The translations under genes were made by a program, and so were the position numbers. Under the pieces are notes generated by a model. That model saw only the letters and a list, made by a program, of their open reading frames with translations. It did not search any database and was not told the origin of the DNA. DNA of 64,000 nucleotides from DASVNK01 sp036383895 (lineage in GTDB: Bacteria > Verrucomicrobiota > Verrucomicrobiia > Limisphaerales > SXQI01), in assembly GCA_036383895.1 (NCBI GenBank), contig DASVNK010000018.1:51716-115715 (forward strand), given 5' to 3'. Shown in pieces: positions 35,031-43,953 of this stretch. How positions within the stretch are numbered: position 1 is the first letter of the stretch; every line of letters begins with the position of its first letter.

Positions 35031-37677
35031 GTTCGTTTACGAACTGCCGGACGTCATTGCGGACCACTCGCTCTTACACTGCATCGGCGCTGGAAGTTAC
35101 GGGAAAGTCTTTCTCGCCCGGAATGAACTGACCGGCGTTTATCGCGCGATCAAAGTAGTCTTTCGAGACGCGTTTCGCGATGCGCGCCCATATCAACGCG
35201 AGTTTGAAGCGATCTGTCGATTCGAGCCGATTTCGCGGAGTCATCCCGGATTTGTCCAGATTTTGCAGGTCGGAAAGCTCGCGGAAGCATTCTATTACAT
35301 CATGGAAATCGCGGACGACGCTCCTGGTGGAGCAGTCGGCGACCCGGATTCTTACAGCCCCCGAACACTCAGTCTGAGCCGCGGAAAAATGCTTCCGATC
35401 GAGCAGTGCATTGAGGTCGGGCTGTCCCTAGCAGACTGCCTTTCTGTTCTGCATGAGAACAAACTGATCCACCGTGACATCAAACCTTCGAATATTATCT
35501 TTGTAAGTGGGCAGGCGAAATTGGCGGATATCGGGCTGGTGGCGCAAATCGATGAAGCTAAATCAATGGTTGGGACGGCCGGATTTATGCCGCCAGAAGG
35601 ACCTGTTTCACCGGCATCGGATATTTACAGCCTGGGCAAGGTGCTCTACGAAATTGCCACGGGAAAGGACCGCTGTGAGTTCCCCGAACTACCAGACGAT
35701 ATCACCACGGAGAATACCCTTCATCTCGAACTGAACCAGATCCTGCTCCGAGCGTGCGACCACCATCCCAGCAATCGTTATCAAACTGCTCGCGCGCTCA
35801 AGCGAGAATTGGAATTGTTGCATGGTGGACGCAGCATCAAGCGGCTGCGGCAGGTGGAGAAGCGCTTGCGAACGTTTCGTGCAGCGTTTGCTGTTTCAAC
35901 CATAGTCGCTTTGGCCGCTTTCCTGATTTACCGGCGAATTGACGCGGCAAATCAGGAAGCTGCGCGCGAACGACAGCGATTGGCTGGCTCCTTTTTGGCG
36001 GAAGGCACTTTCGAGCTTCGCAATGGCTATCTCTCTCGCGCGTTGCCGTACTTTGTGCAGGCCGCCGAGCTCGACCCTCGAGATTTACGAACGCATCAGT
36101 TGCGGGTCGGCTCGGTCCTGTCACAAGCTCCCACGCTCGTTCGACACTGGACTTCGGGCCCCGCAACAGAATTCTCTGCGGACGGTGAATGGATGGTGGG
36201 ACCCATGGAACGATCGGTGAACGTTTACGAGTCTACAACTGGTCGATTGATCGAGGAACATCCTTTCGAGAGCGCCGTTCGGATGGCGAAGCTTTCATCG
36301 GATCGTGCCCTGCTGGGTGCCGCCGCCGGCAACGTTCTCACCGTGGTATCGCGCAAAACGAAGGAACGCACAGCACACCGATTCGAAACTGGAATCTCGG
36401 ATTTTGCATTCTCGCCAAAGGAAGAGGCCATCGCGCTGGGGCTCGACGATGGTTTAGGCTGTTTCCTCAACCTGAAAGACGGCACCCGGACGACGTTCGG
36501 AAAGATGAATGAGGTCCTTTCGGTCGAGTTCGATCCTGCGGGCGATTTGATTTTTACTTCGTTCGGAAAATTGGGATTCCCTGGAGTTGCTCATTTGCGC
36601 TCCGCGGCATCAGGGGAAGGCATCGGGAGAACATTCACTGCAAAACTGCCGTACGGCGGCGTGTTCAGTCCGGACGGCACCGTGGTTGTAATGTGTGGCT
36701 GGGGAATGGCCAAGCCGTTCTTTGTAGAATCTGGGGAACTCGCCGGCGATGTCATGGATAATGACGATGCTGTGATCGATGGGGCGTTTTCGTCGGATGG
36801 TACGATGCTGGCGACCACCAGTTATGACGGAACAGTTCGGCTTTGGGCTGCGCCGAGTTTTAATCCGCTGAAAATCAATCATATCCTGGAACATCGGAGC
36901 CGTCCGTCGCGCGTTTCTTTCACTTCTGGAAATCGGCTGATCACGCGTTGCAACGACGGCGCGGTTTATGTCTGGGCATTGGGGGCCCAGACGAATCGCG
37001 GCGAAATCATTCCCTCTGAAGCGAAACCGAATACGCTCCACGCTCATCAGAAACATGGAGATTTGCGAGCCGAAGGGAAACGAGTCTTAGGCGAGATCGC
37101 AGGCCGCAAGGTTGAACTGGAATTTCCTAATGAGGTCGGCGCAATTGCGTTGAGTCCTTCCGCCCACGTTTTTGCGGTCGGTGCCAAGGATGACTTCTTC
37201 CGCGTGACACAAGCACGCTTGTACTTTTTAGATCGGATGGATCGGCCAATAGAACTACGCCACAACGATGGGATTACCGCATTGGCGTTCTCGGATTCCG
37301 GAAAGCGTCTGGTGACTTGCAGCGAGGATTATTCCGCAAAGCTCTGGGATGCGGCGACCGGCCAGCCGATCGGTAAACCGATGCGCCATTCATGGCAGGT
37401 GATGGGCGCTGATTTCAGCGATGATGAGAAATGGTTGGCGACGATTGGCTGGGATGACGCCTGCATTGTTTGGGACGCAGAAACAGGCGAACCGATTACC
37501 CCGCCATTCAAAGTCGACGGACCGCTGGATCACGTCGCTTTCGGACCGGCAAACAACTCGCTGCTAATTCACGGCCGGGAGCAGATGTATCGTGTGGATC
37601 TGCCTTTCGCACCGCTCCCCCTCAGTCAGCACACCAATTCTTTGACCATCTTCGAGACAAGACGGCTCGCGCGATAA
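34984..37677 (+). CDS. Transmembrane Ser/Thr protein kinase with WD40 propeller
   Basis: The 897-residue protein has a kinase domain at about 28-280: Gly loop GAGSYGKV (35-42), Lys57, HRDIKPSN (163-170), Asp182 in ADIGL replacing the usual DFG, and PPEG for APE. One helix follows at about 301-317, then a short TPR-like helical part (LRNGYLSRALPYFVQAAELD), and then WD40-type repeats to the end (FSSDGTMLATTSYDGTVRLW; FSDSGKRLVTCSEDYSAKLW). The propeller should be extracytoplasmic and sense a ligand or cell wall component. The ECF sigma factor at the head of the unit is the likely target or partner. Its start overlaps the fusion gene by 47 bases. Confidence 0.92.
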   Translation: MQTPNALPAAGGKSAEFVYELPDVIADHSLLHCIGAGSYGKVFLARNELTGVYRAIKVVFRDAFRDARPYQREFEAICRFEPISRSHPGFVQILQVGKLAEAFYYIMEIADDAPGGAVGDPDSYSPRTLSLSRGKMLPIEQCIEVGLSLADCLSVLHENKLIHRDIKPSNIIFVSGQAKLADIGLVAQIDEAKSMVGTAGFMPPEGPVSPASDIYSLGKVLYEIATGKDRCEFPELPDDITTENTLHLELNQILLRACDHHPSNRYQTARALKRELELLHGGRSIKRLRQVEKRLRTFRAAFAVSTIVALAAFLIYRRIDAANQEAARERQRLAGSFLAEGTFELRNGYLSRALPYFVQAAELDPRDLRTHQLRVGSVLSQAPTLVRHWTSGPATEFSADGEWMVGPMERSVNVYESTTGRLIEEHPFESAVRMAKLSSDRALLGAAAGNVLTVVSRKTKERTAHRFETGISDFAFSPKEEAIALGLDDGLGCFLNLKDGTRTTFGKMNEVLSVEFDPAGDLIFTSFGKLGFPGVAHLRSAASGEGIGRTFTAKLPYGGVFSPDGTVVVMCGWGMAKPFFVESGELAGDVMDNDDAVIDGAFSSDGTMLATTSYDGTVRLWAAPSFNPLKINHILEHRSRPSRVSFTSGNRLITRCNDGAVYVWALGAQTNRGEIIPSEAKPNTLHAHQKHGDLRAEGKRVLGEIAGRKVELEFPNEVGAIALSPSAHVFAVGAKDDFFRVTQARLYFLDRMDRPIELRHNDGITALAFSDSGKRLVTCSEDYSAKLWDAATGQPIGKPMRHSWQVMGADFSDDEKWLATIGWDDACIVWDAETGEPITPPFKVDGPLDHVAFGPANNSLLIHGREQMYRVDLPFAPLPLSQHTNSLTIFETRRLAR

Positions 37678-37680
37678 CAA

Positions 37681-40326
37681 TTACTCTCCCTCGAGCAGTT
37701 TCAGGTTGCGGAGGACGGCTTCGCGTTTCGATCGCCAGTCGGCCAGGCGCTTCTGGTGTTCTTCGAGAACGTTTGCGGGAACTTTTTGGGCGAAGCTCGG
37801 GTTGTTGAGTTTCTCTTGAACTTTGACGATTTCGGCGTCGATCTTCTCGAGTTCTTTGTTGAGGCGCGCTTTTTCAGCGGAGACGTCGATGAGGCCTTCG
37901 AGGGGGAGGTAGAGGTCGCCGAGTTGCGTGCCAACGGACGGGGTGCCTTTCTTTACTTCGGCATTGAAGTCGACGCTTTCGGCATTGAGTAGGAGTTTTA
38001 AAACGGCGGCTTCGTAGGCGGGAAGTTCGCTGTTCGACCGGAGGACGAAGCGGACTTTCTTGGCGCCAGAGACGTTGAACTCGCGGCGGAGATTGCGGGC
38101 TTTCGTGACGAGTTCGTATTTCGCCTCGACGAAGCGTTCGTCGCTTTCATCGAGGCTGTAACCTTGGAGGAATTCGGCGCCGAGCGGCTTGGGCCAAGGC
38201 GCGAACATGATGGTGGTGCCACCCTGGTCGGCGGGCATATCCTGGTTGTAGCCGAGCCCGTGCCAAAGTTGTTCGGTGACGAATGGCAGGAACGGATGCA
38301 TCAGGCGCAGCGTGTGCGAGAGGATGAAATCGAGAACGGCGAGGGTGTTCGCTTTCTGCGCTGCGTCGGTGCCGTTGAGAACGGCCTTCGATGCTTCGAG
38401 ATACCAATCGCAGAATTCGCTCCAGAAGAATCGATAAACCGCGCTGGTGGCTTCGTTGAATTTGTAGTCCCGCAAGGCGTCGCCGATCTCGGCGATCGCT
38501 TTGTCGAGCCGGAGGAGGATCCATTTGTCGTCACTAGTGAGCTTTGTCGGATCGATCTCGCCCTGCACTTCGCCGGCGTGCATTTGGCGGAAGCGACAGG
38601 CGTTCCAAAGTTTGGTGCAGAAGTTTCGGCCCAATTCGACGTGCTGTTCGTCGAAGAGAATGTCCTGTCCCAGTGGGGCGGAACGCATCACACCGAAGCG
38701 CAACGCGTCGGCGCTGTATTTGGAAATGAGATCGAGAGGGTCGGGCGAGTTGCCGAGGCTCTTCGACATCTTGCGGCCGATTTTGTCGCGGACGATGCCG
38801 GTGAGATAAACGTGCGAGAACGGTGTTTGGCCGGTGTATTCCAAACCAGCCATGACCATGCGCGCAACCCAGAAGAAAAGAATATCCGGTCCGCTGACGA
38901 GCGCGGTGGTGGGATAGAATTTCTTGAGCGTCGCTTCATCCATCGTCGCGAACGGCCAGAGCCAGGACGAGAACCAGGTGTCGAGCACGTCGGGATCTTG
39001 CGTCCAATCGGCACCGGGTGATTCGGCCTGACAGCGAACTTCCTCGCCGCGATACCACACCGGAATGCGATGGCCCCACCAAAGTTGGCGGCTGATGCAC
39101 CAGTCCTGAATGTTGTTCAGCCAATGGTCGTAAACTTTGTGCCAGCGTTCCGGGAAGAACTTAAGGTCGCCTTTTTCGGCGACTTCGATGGAACGTGGGA
39201 CGCTGGGGTATTTCAGGAACCATTGTTCTGAGAGCCGTGGTTCGATGGGGACGTCCGCGCGTTCGCTGAAGCCGACGTTGTTTTGGTAGGGCTCTTCTTT
39301 TTCGAGAACGCCGAGTTCGGTCAGTTTTTCGGCGGCGACTTTGCGGGCTTTGAAGCGATCAAGACCGCGGAGGTCCGCGCCGGCGAGGTCGTTCATTGAG
39401 CCGTCGGGGTTCATCACGTCGATGAACTCGAGTTTGTGGCGTTGGCCGATTTCGAAGTCCGCTTTGTCGTGTGCAGGCGTGACTTTGAGGACGCCGGTGC
39501 CGAACTCGAATTCGACATGGTCGTCGCCGATAATCGGGATGCGCTTCTTCTCTTCCGGAAATTCGGTCGGCAAAGGACGATAGATGTGTTTGCCGATGAG
39601 ATGGGCGTAGCGCGTGTCTTTTGGATTCACCGCAACGGCGGTGTCACCGGGGATTGTTTCAGGACGGGTCGTGGCGATGGTGAGCCAGGTATTTGGTTCT
39701 TCAACCACCTGGACTTTGAAGAAGTACATGGCGCCGTTTTGCGGCTTCATGATGACTTCTTCGTCGGAGAGCGCGGTGAGGGCGACTGGGCACCAGTTAA
39801 CCATGCGCTTCCCGCGGTAAATCAGGCCTTTGTTGTAGAGATCGATGAAAGTGTCGGTGACGGCTTTCGAATAGCCGGGATCCATCGTGAAGCGTTCGCG
39901 CGACCAATCGCAGGAGGCGCCGAGCTTCTTCAGCTGGTCGATGATGATGCTGCCGTGCTTGTTCTTCCAATCCCAGACGCGTTCCAGGAATTTCTCGCGG
40001 CCTAGATCGCGGATGCTGATCTTCTCGTCCTTTTTGATTTGGCGGGCGACGACGTTTTGGGTGGCGATGCCGGCGTGGTCGGTGCCGGGAAGCCAGAGGA
40101 CTTCCTTGCCTTCCATGCGGGCTTTGCGGGCGAGGATGTCCTGAATGGTGTTATTTAGGACGTGGCCCATGTGCAGGATGCCGGTGACGTTCGGCGGCGG
40201 GATGACGATGCTGTAGGCGGGTTTCCTGGAATGGGCGTCGGCAACGAAACAGCGGTGCTCCAGCCAATACTGATACCACTCGGATTCAACGACCGACGGG
40301 TCGTAGGTCTTCGGAATTTCTGACAT
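37681..40326 (-). CDS. valS: Valyl-tRNA synthetase
   Basis: The 881-residue class I synthetase has the HIGH-type motif in PPPNVTGILHMGHVLNN, the editing domain (LTIATTRPETIPGDTAVAVN), the KMSKS motif in GRKMSKSLGNSPDP, an anticodon-binding helical domain, and the C-terminal coiled-coil (VSAEKARLNKELEKIDAEIV) typical of ValRS. It attaches valine to tRNA-Val in the cytoplasm. It begins 18 bases after the cimA stop on the same strand, so the two branched-chain amino-acid genes are likely one transcript. It converges with the Ser/Thr kinase gene three bases away. Confidence 0.97.
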   Translation of the reverse strand: MSEIPKTYDPSVVESEWYQYWLEHRCFVADAHSRKPAYSIVIPPPNVTGILHMGHVLNNTIQDILARKARMEGKEVLWLPGTDHAGIATQNVVARQIKKDEKISIRDLGREKFLERVWDWKNKHGSIIIDQLKKLGASCDWSRERFTMDPGYSKAVTDTFIDLYNKGLIYRGKRMVNWCPVALTALSDEEVIMKPQNGAMYFFKVQVVEEPNTWLTIATTRPETIPGDTAVAVNPKDTRYAHLIGKHIYRPLPTEFPEEKKRIPIIGDDHVEFEFGTGVLKVTPAHDKADFEIGQRHKLEFIDVMNPDGSMNDLAGADLRGLDRFKARKVAAEKLTELGVLEKEEPYQNNVGFSERADVPIEPRLSEQWFLKYPSVPRSIEVAEKGDLKFFPERWHKVYDHWLNNIQDWCISRQLWWGHRIPVWYRGEEVRCQAESPGADWTQDPDVLDTWFSSWLWPFATMDEATLKKFYPTTALVSGPDILFFWVARMVMAGLEYTGQTPFSHVYLTGIVRDKIGRKMSKSLGNSPDPLDLISKYSADALRFGVMRSAPLGQDILFDEQHVELGRNFCTKLWNACRFRQMHAGEVQGEIDPTKLTSDDKWILLRLDKAIAEIGDALRDYKFNEATSAVYRFFWSEFCDWYLEASKAVLNGTDAAQKANTLAVLDFILSHTLRLMHPFLPFVTEQLWHGLGYNQDMPADQGGTTIMFAPWPKPLGAEFLQGYSLDESDERFVEAKYELVTKARNLRREFNVSGAKKVRFVLRSNSELPAYEAAVLKLLLNAESVDFNAEVKKGTPSVGTQLGDLYLPLEGLIDVSAEKARLNKELEKIDAEIVKVQEKLNNPSFAQKVPANVLEEHQKRLADWRSKREAVLRNLKLLEGE

Positions 40327-40344
40327 TAGTATAACTAATTGAAG

Positions 40345-41907
40345 CTAAGCGCTCTTCAGCAGCGCGTATTCCATGCTGTCGACCAGCGCCTGCAAGCTGG
40401 CTTCGACGATATTTTCGCTTACGCCAACGGTGCTCCAGACTTCGGTGCCATCGGTAGATTCCAAAAGCACGCGCGTCTTCGCGGCGGTTCCAGTGCCAGT
40501 ATCGATGATTCGTACTTTGTAATCAGTGAGCTGGATCTTCTCGAGGACCGGGAAGAACTTGATCAACGCGGTGCGCAACGCGGCATCGAGCGCATTCACG
40601 GGACCATCGCCGTCGGAAACCGTATGAGCGCGCTTTTCGCCAACGCGAACTTTGACGGTGGCTTCACAGGTTGAATCCTGGCCATCGCGACGCATGGAGA
40701 CGTGATAGGCATCGACCTTGAACGGGGCGTGTTCATGGCGGAGCGCTTTGCGGATGAGGAGCGCCATCGAACCTTCGGCGGCTTCGAACTCGTAACCATT
40801 GTGTTCGAGTTCTTTCACGCGATTCAGAATGGTTTTCAGCTCGGGAGTATCGTTGTTGATGTCGAACCCGAGTTCGCGCGCTTTCATGACGATGTTGCTG
40901 CGGCCGGCGAGATCGCTGATGAGGATGCGGCGCGAATTGCCGACGAGTTCCGGATTCACGTGCTCGAAGGAGTGCGTGATCTTTTGAACGGCGTTGACGT
41001 GCATGCCGCCTTTGTGCGCGAAGGCTGCGGAGCCAACCCAGGGCTGACGGGAGTCGTGACGGATGTTCGCGATCTCATCCACGAAATCGGAAAGCTCGCG
41101 CAATTTTGCGAGTGACTCCTGAGGCACAGAAGCCTTTTTCATCTTGATCGTCACCAGTGGGATGACAGAGGTGAGGTTGCAATTCCCGGTGCGTTCGCCG
41201 TAGCCGTTGATGGTGCCCTGGATATGCGTGGCACCGACTTCGACGGCGGCCAAAGCGTTGGCGACGCCCAAGCCTGCGTCGTTGTGGGTATGTATGCCGA
41301 GCCGGCAGGAAAGCTTTGACTTCGCTTCTTTAGCGATCTTCGCGATTTCAGTGGGGAGAGAACCACCGTTCGTATCGCAAAGGACAACCAGATCTGCGCC
41401 AGCATTCGCGGCGGCTTGCCAGGTGGACAGCGCGTATTCCGGGTTGTCCTTGTAGCCGTCGAAAGCGTGCTCGGCATCGTAAACGACGATTTTTCCCTTC
41501 GCTTTTAGGAAGCGAACGGTGTCTGCGATCATGGCCACGTTCTCTTCCGGGGTGGTGTTGAGCACTTCCTTCACGTGCAACATCCAGGTTTTGCCGAAGA
41601 TAGTGACGACCGGAGTTTCGGCGGCGATGAGCAACTGCACCTGATCGTCTTTTTCGACGGCGATGTTCTTGCGGCGGGTGGAGCCGAACGCGGCGACTTT
41701 GGCGTTTTTAAAATTCTTGCGGCGGACTTGCTGGAAGAACTCGATGTCTTTCGGGTTGGAGCCGGGCCAGCCGCCTTCAATGTAATGAACCCCGAATGCG
41801 TCCAGGCGCTCGGCAATACGCAGCTTGTCCGCAACAGAGAAGTTGATCCCTTCACCCTGACTGCCGTCGCGCAGGGTGGTGTCGTATACCTCTATCTCAG
41901 GATTCAT
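40345..41907 (-). CDS. cimA: (R)-citramalate synthase
   Basis: The 520-residue enzyme belongs to the isopropylmalate/citramalate synthase family: YDTTLRDGSQGEGINFSVAD, GIHTHNDAGLGVANALAAVE with the metal-binding HxH, and a C-terminal LeuA-type regulatory domain (LTDYKVRIIDTGTGTAAKTR). The length and the DGSQGEG signature fit the CimA class that makes citramalate from acetyl-CoA and pyruvate, a threonine-independent entry to isoleucine. The frame is open 138 codons further upstream, but MNPEIEVYDTTLRDG at 41907 is the family N-terminus and the upstream part is not protein-like. Confidence 0.92.
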   Translation of the reverse strand: MNPEIEVYDTTLRDGSQGEGINFSVADKLRIAERLDAFGVHYIEGGWPGSNPKDIEFFQQVRRKNFKNAKVAAFGSTRRKNIAVEKDDQVQLLIAAETPVVTIFGKTWMLHVKEVLNTTPEENVAMIADTVRFLKAKGKIVVYDAEHAFDGYKDNPEYALSTWQAAANAGADLVVLCDTNGGSLPTEIAKIAKEAKSKLSCRLGIHTHNDAGLGVANALAAVEVGATHIQGTINGYGERTGNCNLTSVIPLVTIKMKKASVPQESLAKLRELSDFVDEIANIRHDSRQPWVGSAAFAHKGGMHVNAVQKITHSFEHVNPELVGNSRRILISDLAGRSNIVMKARELGFDINNDTPELKTILNRVKELEHNGYEFEAAEGSMALLIRKALRHEHAPFKVDAYHVSMRRDGQDSTCEATVKVRVGEKRAHTVSDGDGPVNALDAALRTALIKFFPVLEKIQLTDYKVRIIDTGTGTAAKTRVLLESTDGTEVWSTVGVSENIVEASLQALVDSMEYALLKSA

Positions 41908-42088
41908 GAGAACGGGAACCTTACCAAGGGGTCGCTCAAATGCAAAGCTGATCGCTGCGGTGATCGGACGGGAAGGGGAATTTGGCAGTAACGTTATTGT
42001 GCTGATGAAAAGCTTGTTTTTTCGTGCCGAGGAGTTGTTGGTAATTGTTGCTGAGTTGCTTAAGCTGGTATTTAGAGCGGATTTGCCG

Positions 42089-42118
42089 TGTGTTGATTTG
42101 TGCTGATTTGTGTTGATC
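42089..42118. repeat. Degenerate 10-bp tandem repeat, three units
   Basis: Three units TGTGTTGATT, TGTGCTGATT and TGTGTTGATC follow head to tail at a 10-bp period. They match the complementary strand of the array at 3165-3194 (unit ATTYGTGTYR). Both arrays are intergenic. Confidence 0.5.
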
Positions 42119-42208
42119 AGAGGGGAACCGAGGGAATCAGCGCTTCGGTAAACGCGTACACAGCGAGGCTCTATCGGAAATAATAGGTAGTCACTCTTTA
42201 GCTGCGGG

Positions 42209-42245
42209 CGAACAAGAGAGTCGACTGAGACGAGGCTCTTGTTCG
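42209..42245. other. Perfect 10-bp inverted repeat (possible RNA stem-loop or operator)
   Basis: CGAACAAGAG at 42209-42218 and CTCTTGTTCG at 42236-42245 form a perfect 10-bp stem with a 17-nt loop containing GTCGAC. It lies about 300 bp upstream of cimA. No T-run follows on either strand, so a terminator is unlikely. It could be a protein-binding site or part of a structured leader. Confidence 0.5.
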
Positions 42246-42417
42246 GGCGCGAACCGAGTGACCACGACCGGTTGTTCGTGATCATGCGAGATGAATAGCC
42301 AAAACGATGGGTGAGCGTCAAGACTGCAGTAGTCAGGGATTCTCCGATAAAACATCAGGAAATCCCTTGCGTTTCAGAAACGGCCCTGCATAATAATCGC
42401 GATCGTTAAAGAGCGGC

Positions 42418-42660
42418 ATGAAAATCTCTGACATTTCATGGGACATGGTGCGCATGGTGAGCATCAATGACCTTTCCTTGCGCGTGACCACGGATATCGG
42501 AGTGATGACGTTCAAATACGACAACGCCGACGAACTCTCCGAAGCGCTCCTGATTCTGAGTCTTTCCGGAACGAAGACGGTCGATTACGTGGATGAAGCG
42601 CGATTCAATCCAGCGCGAATCCTCCCGGGCTACAAGACGCGACAAACTGCGCGCGTTTAG
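42418..42660 (+). CDS. Hypothetical 80-residue protein
   Basis: The frame begins MKISDISWDMVRMVSINDLS and continues with LRVTTDIGVMTFKYDNADEL and LILSLSGTKTVDYVDEARFN, which reads as a small soluble alpha/beta domain with a coherent hydrophobic pattern. No family is recognised. The upstream SD (AAAGAG) is weak. A minus-strand frame of 63 codons overlaps it, but its residue pattern is less protein-like. The function is unknown. Confidence 0.55.
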   Translation: MKISDISWDMVRMVSINDLSLRVTTDIGVMTFKYDNADELSEALLILSLSGTKTVDYVDEARFNPARILPGYKTRQTARV

Positions 42661-42711
42661 TTCCTCTCCCTTCATTTTTTTTCAATAGTGCCCCCAGATC
42701 CAGAAGCTGGT

Positions 42712-42747
42712 CAGGGATCTTTTCTGCACAATGGCAGAAAGTCCCTG
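42712..42747. other. Long imperfect stem-loop
   Basis: CAGGGA at 42712-42717 pairs with TCCCTG at 42742-42747, and TTTCTGC at 42721-42727 pairs with GCAGAAA at 42734-42740. This gives a 13-bp stem with a small 3/1 internal loop and an ACAATG apex. It sits between the 80-residue ORF and the pseudopilin-like gene. No T-run follows, so an intrinsic terminator is not supported on either strand. Confidence 0.5.
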
Positions 42748-42807
42748 AGCGTTCCCGCCTGCGGCTGGATGATGGTATGTCGCTAGCGGGGGGCGCAGTT
42801 TAAGTGG

Positions 42808-43491
42808 GTGAAAGGTGCTTGGGAACGGCAACAGAAGGGTGGCTTTACCATTATTGAACTGATGGTGAGCGGAGCGGTGCTGACGCTGCTACTGTTCGCC
42901 TTTAGACCGGCGTTGCAGCAAGCGCGAGTTGAGGGGCGAAGCAAACTTTGCCAGGGAAACATGGCTCAGATCGGCAGAGCCGCCTCGGTTTACAGCGAAT
43001 CCAATAACGATCTGCTGCCCGGGAACCAACATAGCGAACCATCGTGGATCCGGAGCCTAGCTGTCTATGCGAATACAAATAGTTACCGCTGCCCAGAAGC
43101 GCTGCTGACCGATCGACCCACGCGAAAATCGACGACCGCGCTGAATGATTTTCTATCACGCCGGCCGTACGGAGCCAGACAGGTTGATTATTCGAAGCGG
43201 TCGAGTATTCCGGCGCCAAAGGAAACGTTGATGTTCGCTGAAGTTGAACGCCCGTATCGTGATTACGACCATTTTCATTTCGCGGATGCGAAAGAGCACG
43301 GGTATGGAATCGAACCGTTTGGCGAGCAGGTCGCAGTCGAACAGCACGAATCCGAAGCAAACTATCTATTCGTAGACGGTCATGTCGACGGACTTAATTG
43401 GAGCGCAGGAGTGAAGCCGAAGTTGCGATCCGCAGGCTCGAGATTTGTGCATCCCGGAGGTGAGTCCGCACATTCGTGGGCAACGAGGTAA
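42808..43491 (+). CDS. Prepilin-type N-terminal cleavage/methylation protein with H-X9-DG motif
   Basis: The 227-residue pseudopilin-like protein has the class III signal QKGGFTIIELMVSGAVLTLL, cleaved after Gly by prepilin peptidase, and the C-terminal motif H-x9-DG (HESEANYLFVDGHV). Proteins with this pair of features are highly expanded in Planctomycetes and Verrucomicrobia and probably assemble into pseudopilus or envelope structures. The start is GTG at 42808. No other type II secretion genes are near, so this is a dispersed family member. Confidence 0.9.
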   Translation: MKGAWERQQKGGFTIIELMVSGAVLTLLLFAFRPALQQARVEGRSKLCQGNMAQIGRAASVYSESNNDLLPGNQHSEPSWIRSLAVYANTNSYRCPEALLTDRPTRKSTTALNDFLSRRPYGARQVDYSKRSSIPAPKETLMFAEVERPYRDYDHFHFADAKEHGYGIEPFGEQVAVEQHESEANYLFVDGHVDGLNWSAGVKPKLRSAGSRFVHPGGESAHSWATR

Positions 43492-43503
43492 AGGCGCTCC
43501 AGA

Positions 43504-43953
43504 TCAACGGGCGGCAGCAACCTTGCCGGTGGATGAAACTCCCAAGACAAAACCGGTGCCCTGTTTGCTCACCGCCAGGCCGTTAATGCCTTGCAGCATT
43601 TGCTTCAGTTCGCTGGCAACGAGCGGTTTGATTAAGAACGTGCGGGCGCCGAGGCGGTAGCCCTCCGCGATCATTTTGATGTCGGCCAGGCCAGACATCA
43701 TAATGACTATTGAACCATCCGCGGCCGGGAGCGTTTGCAGTTTTCGGAGCAGGTCAATGCCACTCATGGGCTTCATGACGAGGTCCAGCAGAATGACCAC
43801 AGGGCGGACGGAATCTTTTGAATTGAAATAGTCGAGGCAGGCCTTTGCGCTGGAGAGCGGAACGACAGGATTCAGGATGCGGTTGCCGACGAGAACGCGT
43901 TGAGCAAAGACCAAGTCTTCCTGCGCATCGTCGACAATGAGGATCGGCACCAT
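43504..43953 (-). CDS. Stand-alone response regulator beside the sensor kinase
   Basis: The 149-residue receiver has VPILIVDDAQEDLVFAQRVL (acidic DD), VVILLDLVMKPMSGIDLLRK (phospho-Asp), IVIMMSGLADIKM (Ser switch) and RTFLIKPLVASEL (Lys). There is no output domain. It is transcribed divergently from the histidine kinase, with 164 bp between them, so the kinase is its likely phosphodonor. A Gly/Ser/Lys tail follows the receiver. Confidence 0.87.
   Translation of the reverse strand: MVPILIVDDAQEDLVFAQRVLVGNRILNPVVPLSSAKACLDYFNSKDSVRPVVILLDLVMKPMSGIDLLRKLQTLPAADGSIVIMMSGLADIKMIAEGYRLGARTFLIKPLVASELKQMLQGINGLAVSKQGTGFVLGVSSTGKVAAAR

Larger units (their letters stand above)
41908..42417. other. 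510-bp non-coding gap upstream of cimA, with structure
   Basis: No convincing gene lies here, although one frame is open through most of it. It holds a three-unit 10-bp repeat (42089-42118), a perfect 10-bp inverted repeat (42209-42245), and a weaker CACGA/TCGTG pair near 42272-42292. On the minus strand, TTGCAT and TAAGGT separated by 16 bases lie shortly before the cimA ATG and could be a weak promoter. A regulatory leader for cimA is possible, but I do not recognise a known riboswitch. Confidence 0.5.

Noticed and set aside
41908..42321. 138-codon N-terminal extension of CimA
   Set aside because: Sequence is not protein-like, contains repeats and inverted repeats, and the family N-terminus begins at 41907.
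42333..42524. Minus-strand 63-codon ORF
   Set aside because: Overlaps the plus-strand 80-residue ORF, has no recognisable family, and shows a less coherent hydrophobic pattern.
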